Assembly (NCBI GenBank): GCA_019055375.1
Contig: JAHQIW010000873.1
Location: forward strand, 62,001-126,000
Length of the DNA stretch: 64,000 nucleotides
From: Parelaphostrongylus tenuis
Lineage: Eukaryota; Nematoda; Chromadorea; Rhabditida; Metastrongylidae
Reading direction: 5' to 3'
This document shows positions 45,900 through 59,300 of the stretch, piece by piece. Made by a program: the position numbers and the translations under genes. Within the stretch, counting starts at the first letter, position 1. Every line of letters starts with the position of its first letter. The notes below the pieces were generated by a model, which had not been told where the DNA came from, did not search any database, and was given only the letters and a program-made list of their open reading frames with translations.

Positions 45900-48690
45900 C
45901 AGTGATTGGAGGTGCCCTGATATTTATATTGGTGGTTCAACACCGCACTCCATGTTCACCAAGTCTTCCATCGCGACGCCGGCAAATTGATACCAGACTT
46001 TTCTAGCTGGATAAATTCGCTTACGTGATACATTGCTTCGTCATTTCAAATCACTGCATAAATCAACTATGCTTTTATTTATCTCTCTCGAAACTTTATG
46101 AAGTCGAGTATATGGCGTGTTCAACAGAGTTTAGTCAACCACGGGAATTATCTTTGTATCAAACAATTTTCATGGTAGTATAATATCAAACATTGAATAC
46201 TATAAGAAACATATAGAGTTTCTTCATCGTCCCGTATTCCATAGAGGATGAGTAGCGCACTGGCAGTTACCTCTTGGGTACTATCTAGGTGCTGGTTTTG
46301 CCCTGTCTAGAACTCACCGAGTCTTCGTTTGAAATTAAATAACTCCGTTTTCCTCTAGAATTGTCTGATTCCTCCAATCTACAAGGGCAGAATTGCCATG
46401 AGAATCTGAGAACGTGCTAGCACTTACTCTATTATTCGATAGAGAATCAGTTGAATTGTGTTTGACGTCATTCGTAAGGAAGACAACAATTTGTCAAGCA
46501 ATTCTTATAATTTCATCCTTCGATAAATAAGAGCCCCCACAAGTTGACAAAGGAAATTTGATCCTTGTTTGAGCTTGATTAATACACAAAATGATTTTTC
46601 TATGCATTTTGAAGATAAGACAGACATTTTTCAACAAATTGTTACATGGACGATCATACAAGCGATTGTGGACTAGCCGGCGTCTGAGATTATTGGGTAG
46701 TATTTTGATCATTGTTACCAATCAATCCAAGCCTGCCTTCTTGAACAACGTCTTATAGCTATACTCATTTCTTTGAAGAGAACGGTGGCATAAAAAGGAC
46801 ATTATATTCGTTAGAATTATTGTTTGGAGCCCGTGACTCTTCTAAACTTGAATCGAGAAGCTACATCTTCGTGGCGAAAATGAAAATTGTTGAGCAAATT
46901 TTCGGAATTATACCTTCTGTTCTTTTCCAATACACTCACTATTGGCAGTTCGGAACATGTTTTCATAAGCGCCTTTCTTATCCGTGAGGAGTGGAAGCAG
47001 AAGTGTTGAACCGGCATATTTTTGTCATTTGATTTCGATAGCCCCACTTAATGATGTAACCGTTTTGCAAAGGTTTGTTTTGTCACTAAGAAATGAAAGT
47101 CAAATTCTTTCGGTATCTAGCAGGTGAAATCTATGTACACTGAGTGTTCGTTCAACAGCTCAAAACATCTGTCCATCTCTTCTTGTGCGGAACAAATAAC
47201 AAATCTCTATGCCCTACAGCAGGGTAATGGCAGAAGATTAATACTGGGGCTTCCACTTTAAACTTGGAGGCAATATCAAAAACTGGTACCAGTCGCTGGC
47301 CAAGTGCCAATTCTCTCTTTTGTGGGAAATAAATTCGGACCACCTAAAGACTGAGCAGAGCAGTTGACGCACTAATATGAAAGCTATAAGCTGCTAGAAT
47401 TACGACCGTACATGTTTATTGCTCCTTGTTAATATATAAGGAGCTCGCAGATAGGTTGTAATGCAGTCGTTCGACACGTTAGTGTACTGAGAATTAAGTC
47501 GAAGGACGCCGTTTCCTACGTTTTGTTAGGATACACCCTTCGAAAATAACCAATATTGTAGTGTAATAACACCTAGTCCTGTCGAGAAGACGCTAATGAA
47601 AAACTAATCGGTGAGTGGCCAAAGAAGGCATCGTTGCCCTGATTTTCGTACTATCCGATGACGATAGGAGGTGTTAAGGAAAAGTAAGGCTCAGGTGCAA
47701 GAAACCAATCGACTTACGAACCGTACATGCGCGATATTCGGAATTCGATTATTGAGCAGACACTTTATGACCATCGGTAGGGAGCTACGGTCTCAATTTC
47801 ACAAGATAGGCGGCAAAAATGTACAAAAAGAGATGGAGATTTATACCGTTTGTTTTGATTGTTTTCTAAAGACTACGCGCTAATTTCAATATATCTCTAG
47901 ACGGTTTAAAAATTTCTTCATTATCACAGAGTGCGTTTTACTGCTGAAAAAATACGGCTCATGATGACGCACGGGCTTCTTTCTTATTGGGAATATCTGT
48001 AGAAATCTCCTCCGCAGTACGCTACTTTTCCGTGACAACGTACTTCCATCATCTCAGTATTACTAAATTATTACTAACAATACCCGTTCTGAAGTTCAAA
48101 CATTAAGCTAACTAGCCCTGAAACCAGGCGTATTTTAAAGAGCAGGAAATCTACAATATTAGTAAACAGTTTCGAAATTTGCGAGAAGAAGATGCACTCA
48201 GTACGAAAAAGTACTCCATAAAATAATGAGTGCGATTTCTATCAAGGCTTACTTCGGCAAGATACTAAAGAATTCTTCGTATAACTTCCTTTTATAAGTC
48301 ATTCATAATAGAAAATAAATTTTTGAACTATTATAATATCGCCAAGAGAAATCCTTGAAAAGACTTGGAAATGCGTTGTTATCCCAGCGATGTAGCTTCC
48401 ACAATAAAAAAAAAAGGAATTCTTATAGTAGCTGGGCGCTCTCCTCACAAGAAATACGCTTATAGAAGTTGCATCAATATTAATCCACCTTTTGGTACCA
48501 ATAAGTCGTGTTAGATTCGATCAATTTTTTGACTTCCAGCAAAGCTCTCTGTCGACTCCAAACAATGAGCTAATTACACCAAAAGCAAAACGTTATTTTC
48601 TTTCTATTGGTGGAACATCCTATGAAAGTCTTTTTCCAAGACCGACTATTATTTACCTCCCATGCTTCAATAATTCCTAATTAACTTCTT
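45900..48690. other. Intergenic, no gene recognised
   Basis: About 2.8 kb of AT-rich sequence with frames below 80 codons and no motif I can name. Confidence 0.5.
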
Positions 48691-48905
48691 TGAGCCGAGC
48701 ACGAGGTATTACACGACTTTTTCATTCAACAGCTGACGTTTCGGCAGTTGTTGAATGAAGAGTTTATATAACACCTCGTGTTTGGCTTAAAGAAGAAAAT
48801 TAGTAATACATGACTTTTTCATTCAACAGCTGACGTTTCGGCAGTCGTTGAATAAGAGTTTATATAACACCTCGTGTTTGGCTCGAAGAAGAAAATTAGA
48901 AAGTC
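48690..48905 (+). repeat. Two-copy tandem repeat (about 95-base unit)
   Basis: The block ACGACTTTTTCATTCAACAG plus CTGACGTTTCGGCAGT...GTTGAAT...AAGAGTTTATATAACACCTC plus GTGTTTGGCT...GAAGAAGAAAATTAG occurs at about 48711-48797 and again at about 48810-48900 with few differences. Each unit contains inverted short blocks (GCACGAGGT/ACCTCGTG and TTCAACAGCTG/GTTGTTGAA), so each can fold. No coding potential. Confidence 0.75.
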
Positions 48906-48909
48906 TTTC

Positions 48910-50160
48910 CATAAAACAAGCTTTGCATTCAAATCAGCATTTTTAAAGCTATTAAATAACTGCAAAAATGCAGATAAATTCTTTGAAAAAATGTTCAATA
49001 ATAAATAAAATCTTTGCAAGGATATGTGTGTCCATGAAAAGATATCGAGTTTTTTGACACGTCTTTATTTATTGCAGAGCATGTTTTATGAAAAGATTTT
49101 CTAATTTTCACTTTTATGCGAGTTTCCTTAGTGACTTTCTATCTTTTGTAGCGATAAAGTGCCTCCAACACCTAATTTACTTCGATATACCAATAATCTC
49201 TATGCGAATTCGAGCGAAGAGCGAATAACACAAGAACCACTTTCAGCTTCAAACCTTCGAGATCTAAGCTATCGATTGACTGCCAGGAGTCCAAGCGAAA
49301 AGTCCTTCACAGACCCTAAACGAACAAACAAAGCGAACCAAGTGTGAGAGCTGATTTTATTTCTGTAGCTGCAGCACAATAAGAGGGCTCCGAAAACTCA
49401 GCACATTGTTGAAATCGCCGAGATTTGAGCTTTCGAATATTACTACAAACTTTCAAAAAATTTCGGCCACTGAGAAAGGCTTTTAAAGGATTATGTAGCA
49501 GCACAGGTACACCCGTCCCTACCGCTTAAATAGAGGACCAAAAAACAGCAAAACGGTAAGTGATAGGAATTGATGATTGTGCGATTCAACGTACACGTAC
49601 TGTTTCATCTACTTCAGCTAAGAAAGTGCTCGGGTGAGTAGATTTCAAATCAGTTTAACTCATTCAAGCTCTAAGAAGGCAAAACCGCTGAAGCGCTGTC
49701 TATATTCTACTGTCTGTATAGTATTGAATAAGTCGTCTGTTAACAACTTCATGTTTGCTGAACAAAAAACCTACGACTTTTGAAATGATTCATGAAAATT
49801 TTGTCCTGCACCTTTTTCTGTTCAGATACAAGTTTGGAGATTATTTTGCTAGGCAGGACGAAGAACCCAGATCGTTTCCAGTGCTTAGAATGATATCACG
49901 TGTATGAAACTGTCATTGCTAAGCAACATTAGATTTTGAATATTTACCTATATGATCCAATTTTCACGTTTCGTTGATCACAGCACTTATTTAATCCAAT
50001 TTGTTGTCTTGCGTCCATCTTCCATGAAAGTATTCAGAGTAGCGCGGGGGCTTGCCCGCTACTTGAAGGCGTTTCCTTCTTCATAAATGAATGTGTTCGA
50101 GTCAATTTTCTTTAGAAGACTGACAGACAGAGTTCTTCTCATAATTGCGGTACGTAATTG
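48910..50160. other. Intergenic, possible MITE remnant near 49380-49480
   Basis: GAGATTTGAGCTTTCGAATATTACTAC at about 49425-49450 and the following GGCCACTGAGAAAGGC resemble the right arm of the MITE-like family. A matching left arm was not clearly found. Otherwise nothing recognised. Confidence 0.4.
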
Positions 50161-50172
50161 TTGACATAGGGA

Positions 50173-50727
50173 TTATGAGTGGCTTGTGGACTCCATTGCG
50201 AGATTGAAAAAGGAGCGATGAATGTACTCTTGCCACACTTCCCCTTCCCCCTCCACCTCTCCGTCTATACATCCCTCTAATAATTCTATTCCGCGTCTTA
50301 GTGACTGAAATTCATAATTAATATGTGAACAAATTTGTAAAGAGGCCAAATAGAAGTAGAAGAGACTACCAACATGCTCGCTAATGTGAATTAAAAGTTG
50401 GATAAAGACCACGTGTTTGCTCAACGGAAACGAAGTTGATTTCCTGAAAAATGCCGAGGTGGCTTCAGAGGTGCGCCACTGAAAAACTGGAATGCAGAAG
50501 AGGACCAAATAGACAATACTGTGGAGCAATGAGTTCGTGTATAAGATTATTTGAGCAGAGTGTAACAGCGGTAATAATAACCACGGAGGTAAGGTATCGA
50601 AAAGACACCTTCTTATGAGATTCTGGGTGATCTTTCCATGTTTGTGCCGTTGACATACTCCTGTTTCTAACGAGAATATTGTTCCTTTTTGTGAATTCGA
50701 ACACCCATGGAAGAGACAGGAGCTCAC
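50173..50727 (-). other. Unassigned 184-codon open reading frame
   Basis: The longest frame outside recognised genes. It is rich in hydrophobic and aromatic residues (for example LLHSIVYLVLFCIPVF and VGSLFYFYLASLQIC) but has no recognisable family pattern. An overlapping 99-codon frame at 50465-50764 also contains a hydrophobic segment (YLTSVVIITAVTLC). It could be a receptor-like exon, but no splice structure linking neighbours was found, and a chance ORF in AT-rich DNA is equally plausible. Confidence 0.2.
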
Positions 50728-50729
50728 AA

Positions 50730-51845
50730 GAGGATCTCCATCCGCATTTTGATCTTTTACTCAAATTTTTCTAGCGTATTCGTAGGGCCCGATCCTTATG
50801 ACGACCCGTATAAACTGATATTTGATCGCCTTCCAACGGCAGTTTCATCATTCGGCGTCATAGGAGAGAAAGAGAGAGAGAGAGCACAATGTGCGAGGTA
50901 CTAAGTGTATTCAGTTCGGTTGAACGATTACCTGATAATTGAGGTCACCCTAACTATAGTTTCGTGTGACTTGCCACTTCGCAAAATCCGTCTCTTATAA
51001 TCAGAGGCAGATTTACCACTTCACGACGAATTTGATACCAGGATAGCGGCAAATCCTAGTATTCATTTAATTCAAACTGAGCTAACAGATAGATATGTTG
51101 AAATAATTCTCTGCTTGGGATGCTCTGCTGGGAAGATATACCCACTACCGTATTTCGCACTCTTACCCGAGAACAGTTCTTCATCCTTAATGAGATTAAA
51201 GCGATAAAGACGGTGTATGCTATTGAAACCTTTAGCAACTCGCTTACAGTGCTGCATAATCTTCTTTTCTGATCCACAACTGACGATTTAAATACATCAA
51301 AGTGCATAGAGCACCTCCTAAGAAGTTTTTTTCTGTTTGATGGAGATAATGGAGTGGCAATTCGTACATAATTTTGTATTACCGGTAGGATCTGGAAATT
51401 TCAGACTCTTGAATCCACAAAACTATGCACTTTCATTTATTACACATTTCACTGGACATTAGATGAATGGTACGAATTCTGAGACTTATGATGATTACTA
51501 GAGCAACTTAACGTATGCACAAAGAATCTCGTGAGATGACGGAATATTCCTACATGATATGTTTATCACAAAACCCTTTCTTTATGAAGTAGTTGCTAAT
51601 GGTCAGTTCTAGAAAAGGATCAAGGCGTTCAAACTGAGTTCCGTAAAGGTCGTGTGGTCCGATGCGACAAAGCAATTTCAGTAGAATGTGCCTGCCTCTC
51701 GAATTTCAAGAGGTAATGTCGATAGTTTGATGACGAACTGGACGACTAATCAAGTTGCTTGTCATGACTGACGCCGGAGCTGAGATCCTTCGAAGAAATT
51801 CGGATACCTACAAGGATACCAATAAATGTCTATGAGGGAACAACT
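50730..51845. other. Intergenic, no gene recognised
   Basis: Contains a short GA repeat near 50865-50882. Small minus-strand frames at 51056-51307 have no recognisable motifs. Confidence 0.45.
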
Positions 51846-51849
51846 AAAG

Positions 51850-52450
51850 ATTTTACAACTACAGGGGATATATCTCACCTTTCGTTTCGTTTCTTCAGAT
51901 CACGCTCAAATTTCAATACGCCAAGTAGTCATTTTTGAACCCTTTGTGGTCTTTATGAGCATTTATAATGTGCATTAACACGGGTTTCGCCCTTGCAGCC
52001 TTGTCAGTTGTACGCTACCTTTTGCATGAGCCAATCCTCTTAGAGGAGAACCTCTCTTACATAAAGGAATCGTCGGTGATTATATCCTTATATCGACGCG
52101 TGTAAAAAGTTCGTCGACGACTGAAGAAACACTCGAAACAAAAAGTATGATATATTATATATATATTATATATAATATATGATATATATTATAAGTATTA
52201 TATATATTATATATATTATACATATATAATATATATATTTCACGATACCAGCCAAGAGTAATCGAGTATACAACAGTTCCCGTTCAGTGATTTTATCACA
52301 AATCGGCGCTTGTAAAACGTTCGTCAACGAGTTCTTTACGTAAAGGTGGGGGAGAGAGTTTTCTCCCCCGATCGAAATTGGCTCATACAGAAGGCACCGT
52401 GCAACTGACGAAGGTGCAAGGCAAAGGTAAAATTGGCAGTTTAAAGCGAT
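51850..52450. repeat. Fold-back element with AT-rich centre
   Basis: The left arm (about 51960-52110) carries TTTCGCCCTTGCAGCCTTGT, CAGTTG, GAGCCAATCC and a GAGGAGAACCTCTC-type block, then a CGCGTGTAAAAAGTTCGTCG block. The right arm (about 52300-52440) carries these in reverse complement: CGCTTGTAAAACGTTCGTCA as a same-strand variant, then GAGAGTTTTCTCCCCC, AATTGGCTCATACAGAAGG and CAACTGACGAAGGTGCAAGG. The centre is a TA-rich tract (52146-52240). Related blocks occur at 17330-17830 and 63365-63768. Confidence 0.6.
52146..52240 (+). repeat. TA-rich microsatellite
   Basis: Near-pure (TA)n with periodic TTA/ATT interruptions, lying between the arms of the fold-back element. Confidence 0.9.
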
Positions 52451-52805
52451 AAGGGACTTGGGAGAATATTAGTACCTATCGAAAAGATGAGAAGAGCGGC
52501 TAAACTGGAGCGTTTCTGTACTTTTTCTTTGTGAAAATGTTTTTTTTTTTGTAGACATTTTGTGCACATAAACGAGCAATCCATCCGGGTAAGATTTATA
52601 AGCTTTTTTTTTAGATTTAGACCATATAAGGTCCATTTCTTGTATTCGTATCCCAGTATATCTCATGAACATGAAAAAGACTTCATTTTCGAGCGATGTG
52701 TAGATTTTTCCTGGTGCATATGTGTTTTAGATACTGTTTTTTAGATGAAGTATTCAATAATTGGCCTATTTCTTCGCTTAATTTCTTCCGACTTGACACA
52801 TACCT

Positions 52806-54932
52806 TTATATCCAATCTTTTGTACTACCGTAAGCATTCAGTGGCACTGAAGATCTCACACAACATGGTGAAGTGGTGCCACCAGTGTTTTGTTCCATAT
52901 TGAAGTTGAAAAATTCGCGGAAAGCCTAAAAAAAAGTCTGAAGATTATTTTAATCACATTTGAAAAGCTAACTTACCCTTCTGAAATTAGGCCATACCGT
53001 ACGCATAAATCATTGGATTTAATGCGCAATTGAAATGCGACAGTACCACGGCCCACAAGGTCGCATCTGCTATCGAAAAATCCGGCCAGAAATAATCAAT
53101 ACAGTTTATAAGATACAGCGGATACCTAGAATGAACGACGAAACATAAACAGCAGTAAATATTATCTAGTATAGACGTCTCGTTTTTGGTTACAAGTTTT
53201 GTCTTTATGCACAAATCCACAACAAAAACAGAAATAACTGGATCTGCTCGAGGTATCACTTCGGCTGTTTTGAATCGAAAAACTGTCATGCCTCTTGAAC
53301 TTTATCAAATGATTCAGCTCGCCGGCATTCAAAAAGCGTGGTAAAAGTCAAATTGATGCAACACGCTGACAACGGTCCGCCGCGAACACCAGTCACGACT
53401 GCTCGATTAAGGCTCATCTTCCAAAGCGGTTTGCAAGTCACTTTCATCCAGATCAGATGGCCGGCCAGAGCGAGGCATGTTTTCGAGGTCAAATTTTGCT
53501 TGCCTGAGCCATCTAGCCGCAGTCGATTTTGTCGCCGTACCAGTACCTTAGCTTTCATTAATCTCATCAACGGCTTTGAAAATCGCTAAACCTTTTCTTC
53601 AATAATGGTGGATCAACACACGTAAATCATGCTGTTCAATAGACATTCTGCAGTTGAAATGAACTATATGTATATATATACATATATATATATAAATATA
53701 TATATACAAAACTATCAATAAGAAGCGACACAAAGATGTCAAAAAATTGAACTCTCAAAATTTTCTTAGAACTTTTTGCTCAACCTGGTAATAAAAGAGC
53801 GGATAACGCAATTATAGTGATTTCGTCCACTGAGCGAACTGCCTAACCTATCCAGGCCCTGGCTCGACCCGCATCGAGCCTACCAATCCTATGAACTCTT
53901 CAAATTTGGGAAAAATGGTGGCAGCTGTTAGGGCAAGCTCCCCATTTTAGAACAAGAACATTCTCTTTGATCCACGTGAGAACGCCATAGCATGGCTATC
54001 TCACAATCAAGGTTTCGATTCGGCCAGCAGTCAACGACATTTGCGAAGAGGGTGTAAGGTCCTCAAACAGTTACAAAGCCGCACACAAAGTTTGAAGACC
54101 TTCTTGGATGGTGGAAGCAAGGAAAGAACTCAAGCAGGAAGTACTGATACAAACATAGTCTGATACATATAAAGTCGAGTCATGTAGTAAATTTTTTCAC
54201 ACAATCTCTCATCACGTCTACTGTCCAGATTTCAGAACTTCTTACACTTCAAGTTTAGTTTTCTACTAATATGCATTTGCAAGCTAAATATTTAGTGTCT
54301 CCCAAACATGCAGATTGATATAGTCAAAAGAGAAGCAGGAGAGTTGAACATCGCGTTGAATGAATCCCATCACAGTCCCATGAACTTATCGTGGCATGCA
54401 CACCTTGTTGCTGTCCAAAATATCTGCCACATTCGCGTCGGCATGTTGTGATTCGAATTTAAAAATTCGGAATTGATGAGCATGCATTGATTCTCGAGGT
54501 CGTGGCCGAGTGGTTGTGATTATCGTCGAGGCGCGGGGCTGATTCTCAACCACCAGGTCTCCCCGGAAGTCGACAACGTACGCTGTATAAAACGCCACAG
54601 TCAAGCTATTTTCGAGATTGCAAGGAGACGTGCTCAGCCAGCATTCTATGACGTTCAAGAAGAAGAAGAAAAACGAGTTGAATGCTAGAATTACTGGGAT
54701 CCACATCAGAAGAGTAAAGAAACACTGTGAAACGGATCAGATAAAGTGCTAAAGTGTACTGATTCTGACACGAAAACAGTTTCCTGTGAAGAAAATTCTG
54801 GTCCTTTTCCTTCTTGTGAAGTTCGTGCTATACACGTATATATATACCTATCTATTCATTCATTTGTTTATTTATTTACTTATTTAGCTATACATATATA
54901 CATTTATTCATTTATACATACGTGTATATATA

Positions 54933-54971
<39 letters not shown>

Positions 54972-56317
54972 TGGGTATTTCAAAAAGTTCTGCTAATTTT
55001 GTATCATGTTGAGTTTAGCATTGTTATAATATTTCTTATTAATACTGATAACTCCATTGAACTCTTTGTTCATTTTTCGTCTAAAGTCTGCTTTATTTAC
55101 TTGATTATTTTCAAATGTGCTAGATGAAAATGAGCGTATCGCAACAGCTGAGTTGACAAGATGGGAATTTAAACGGCTGACATTGTCAAAATCGATTGGT
55201 TTCAAACCAGAAAATACTCAAAAACCGCGTAGCGTTTCAAACAGCTGGATGAGCTGAGGATTGCCCTTGAAAAGGTCGTCTAAACACTTCGTCTACTCTC
55301 GAAAACATTAAGAGCATCCGTTGCTAAGTTCAAGGAAATGTGAAGCGTATGATGCGCAAAATGGCTCGGAAAGCTCAGTATCAGGGAGCGTCCGAAACAT
55401 TGTCAAGAATAAGCTGAGACTGCGCAGTTATAAAATTTCTCTCATCATCAGTTCCTGGAGAGAAGATTAAAGTAAAACAGCTTTCAAAGGTTCGCCGAAC
55501 GGTTCGTTTTACAGCTACTCCTCGCTTGTCGAAGAAGCTCTTACGGATGAGGGAATATTCATGAAAGAACCACTCTACAGTCGCCAGAATATATGTCAAC
55601 TTCTCAAGAACGGTCAGCAGAAATGTGCACTAGCATCAAGCCGCGGGCCATAGTCATATTCCGGCCTCGTGATGATCAGGGCCGGCATGCGCCACCGGAA
55701 AACGCCATTGATTTTCATCAACAGAAACGTCACAATTAACGCTGGCAGCTATCAGCAGCAATTTTTACGGGGCGTACTGGAGCCTTGGACTACTCAAGAC
55801 TTTGGTAACGACGGATTTACGCTTCAATAATGCTGAACTCCTGTGCATTCGACCCGCTCAACGATTGCATCCGTCAAGAGGCGTTTCTAGGCTACGCTTT
55901 TAGCGCAAGGAAGTTTGGTCGTCAAACTCGCCGGATCTCAACCCAATAGATTACTCCGTGTGGTCCATACTGGTTGAAAAAGTCTCGGCTACTCACTGCA
56001 CTAGCGTAGATGCGCTGAGAACGGCTTCGACACCCGCTTGGGAGGAAATTATGGTGAAAAAAAAGGATGGTGGTGAAGGGAGGCATAGTTGAAAATATCC
56101 AAGCGACTTCATAAATGCATAGATGACAAAGAAGACGATTTTGAGAGTTTATTATAAATTTTTTATTTACTAATATTATAGCTGACCTAATAAACGTAGT
56201 TATTCTTTCAACTGAATGATTTCATATGTTTAAGCCGCATTTTTTGCTGCTGAGACGTCTGAAAAAATTTTCACATTTTTTTGCAGACTTCCTGTTTCTT
56301 TCTCTCCCTATAAATAA

Positions 56318-56357
<40 letters not shown>

Positions 56358-59300
56358 CGTCGAAGGAAAATGAGAGCTTTGATACAGGGCTCACTCTGTT
56401 CTACGTTCAATGTAGTTACATTCAAAAAATGCAATTAGCATATACTTGAAAAATTGGATAAGCAAAAATCTGAGCGCAAGAGAGAGTAAACCCGTATTTC
56501 ACCCATACCAGGGACACGTGCGACCACCACACCATCATGGCCACTGCTTTCTCACTATTTATTCTTCTTGTCTCCCTATCATAGCTATCAGCCACCAACC
56601 CTCTTTAACTGGCTTGGTCGGGTAAGCAATATTCTCTATGAGCGCAGTTAAGCTGATAATGATTGTACAGTTCTTTCTGATTAGTAAGGAGGGATCAAAA
56701 GAAAAACAACCTCATTCGATGGAGAAGAACTTTTCATAGAAATGCTAGTAATCATTCAAAAGCTGAGACTTGTGGCTACAGCCCCACGTTGCCGGTTTTC
56801 CAAAGCACCTCTTTTTAAAAGTGTAACATTCGAAATAAGATCATGTTTCATAAAACCATGTGTTTTTTCTGATCCCGATTTATTTCGCTGAACAGAACTC
56901 CTATCGCAGAGTGCTAGTACTCAAACTATAGCACAAGCTTTGAAGAACACAAAGATCTGTTTGCTTCATAAAAAGCTCTTCTGATCCTTTTGATCTCCCA
57001 TGGTCTTTCATATGTGTTTTTAACCTTGCTGGGCAGAGCTCTTTCTTCAAACTATTAGTAATCATCTGATAGCGTAATGTATTTTAATTCTGTTGATGCG
57101 CTCATTTTCTGGAAATACGGCTCAGCAGAGGCAATAAGATCGAGTTTTTCATTCTTGGTAACCTTCTTTTTTCAGGATATTCGACAAGGCGAAAGCCGTG
57201 AAAGGGAGCGTGGCAGGGGCGCGGCAAGGCGGGACACTCGATATTTTGTTGTTCAATTGGGAATTTATCCTCCGCTTCGAAAGAAACTCCAGATAAAACG
57301 ACTGACTAAGATACTAGAAAAATTTCTCTACACATTGATATGCTTTTCGGCTTCCAGCAAATTATAGGCGCTTCAAAAATGAAGGCAAAAGACGAGTGTG
57401 AAACATAATTTTTGATGTGGATGCTACAACGCTATGAAAGGGTGTTCTGAAAAACCGGCGGCGTGGGGCGTTGATATCGGTTGTCAGCTTTTGAAAGGTT
57501 ACTAGCACTCCTATGAAAATTTTCACTCCAGCGAATGAGATTGATATTTCATTCGTTCCCTCCTTATCAGAAAGAATCCATTGTACTCATATAAACTCAA
57601 AATTTCTTAAGCTTTTACTATTACTAGTATAGAAACTGTTTCGTCGCATGTATCTCAATCTTTTTATTCCTAGTGTCCTTTCATATAAACGTTTTCTAGA
57701 GGTTCCCTGTCATAACAGGGATTATTCGGAACAGGCGTGAGCAATTGATCCAGTTCCTGCTGACGCTCTAGAAGATTGGGTCTAACTGCTGCTCACTCAG
57801 TCATGATACGAGTGTAAATGAGAAAAAAAGACCTTAGTGTTCGTTTCTACCATGGCCAACAAATAAATTCTCACCAGCATATACCGTAGGACGTTACCAG
57901 TATGAGTAGTGTACGAATCAGTCTTCGTCTTCCCTGTATTCTACGATCGCGTTCGCTCTTCATCAGTAAAGATTTGACCTAAAATTCTGCTCATGGTTTT
58001 CGAAAGCTTTATGTGCTCTACGTTCTTGCCTAAATCAATTTTAGCGCGACATTTTGTGCTGCTCTGAGCAATTGGTACACTCTACTATACCTTCGGGAAA
58101 AAAAAAACGATAAATTAAAGCTTTGGAGGTCGTCAATCGTCAAGAAGCGCGTCATTCTTTCGATTCATTCATAGCACAGTATTAGTGATAGGAATGCATG
58201 TTTAACCCATGTAATCATTCTCGCTGAGCTAACGATATATCAAGTCAGTGCACTTATTCTCTCATGCGCGTGAGCAATCAGTTCGAACTCCAGCGAGATT
58301 GAGTATTCGTATTGCTTGGGGCGTGGTGTATACAACAAACCCTCTATGTACTGCAAGACATTTCTAAGCAACGCGCTCTGCGCACCACACTGTCCTTGTG
58401 GTCGGGGTTATGATTCTAACATTTCTAATGTAACACTAGTGGTTTTTCAAAATAAATTATCGTTTCGAAGTTGCTCAAGTCATTTACCTGACTTTCTTCC
58501 TTTCTTATTCGACTGTAAATGCTCATATAAAGGTAAATAATAAGAAAAGTTGGCGCTAGTATTGTACACATAAAAATCACGTAGACGAGATAACGATAGT
58601 CGATAACTTTTGTGAATTGGCACTGGTCGCCGGAACCATAGAATGTGAATTTGGTGCTGAAAAGAGAAACAGTTAGGAAACATATGACCGCTTAACTCAA
58701 CAAGTCTAGACCAGAATTTGTGTCACTCTCATAAGTGCTTTCACTAAAATAGAATCAAGTTTTCAGCAATTATATACATGAAGATAATATGAATATTCAG
58801 TTTTGCTTTACTTCATTATCCGCCTTCACAATTTTTTTCTCGCAGTGGGGATCCCTCTGCTTCTAAATTCAGTTGTTTTTTCGTCTTTTTCATCGTCGTA
58901 GATACTGGATGAACGCATCTCTTTGCAATCTCAAGGACAGCCAAGCTGAGGCGTTCCATAGGGTGTTTGCTGTTGACTGCCGAAGAGTGTTGAGAGGTGG
59001 AGTTCGGTTACGTGCACCACCATGAGCGTCACAACCACTCGGCCACGGCCCTCCTTAACATTAATTATGGGTCTACTTTGCATAAAAATAGTAGTTAGGC
59101 GATTTTCGACTCTGCATCTGAACGCGCACCAATAAATTCTTTAATTGGCTTTATCGTACACCGAAAATGCTTCCTAAGATTGTTGGGTAAACATCAAAAT
59201 CAGTTTGGTATGATGGCCCTCATTTTCCTACTCCTTTCGACAGAATCTTAGCCATACTGAGCTTTTTATAACATGGGTTTGTTTTTATACGAGTTTTCGA

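Noticed and set aside
48690..48905. CRISPR-like direct repeats
   Set aside because: Only two long units, no spacer pattern, no cas genes, and the genome is a nematode's.
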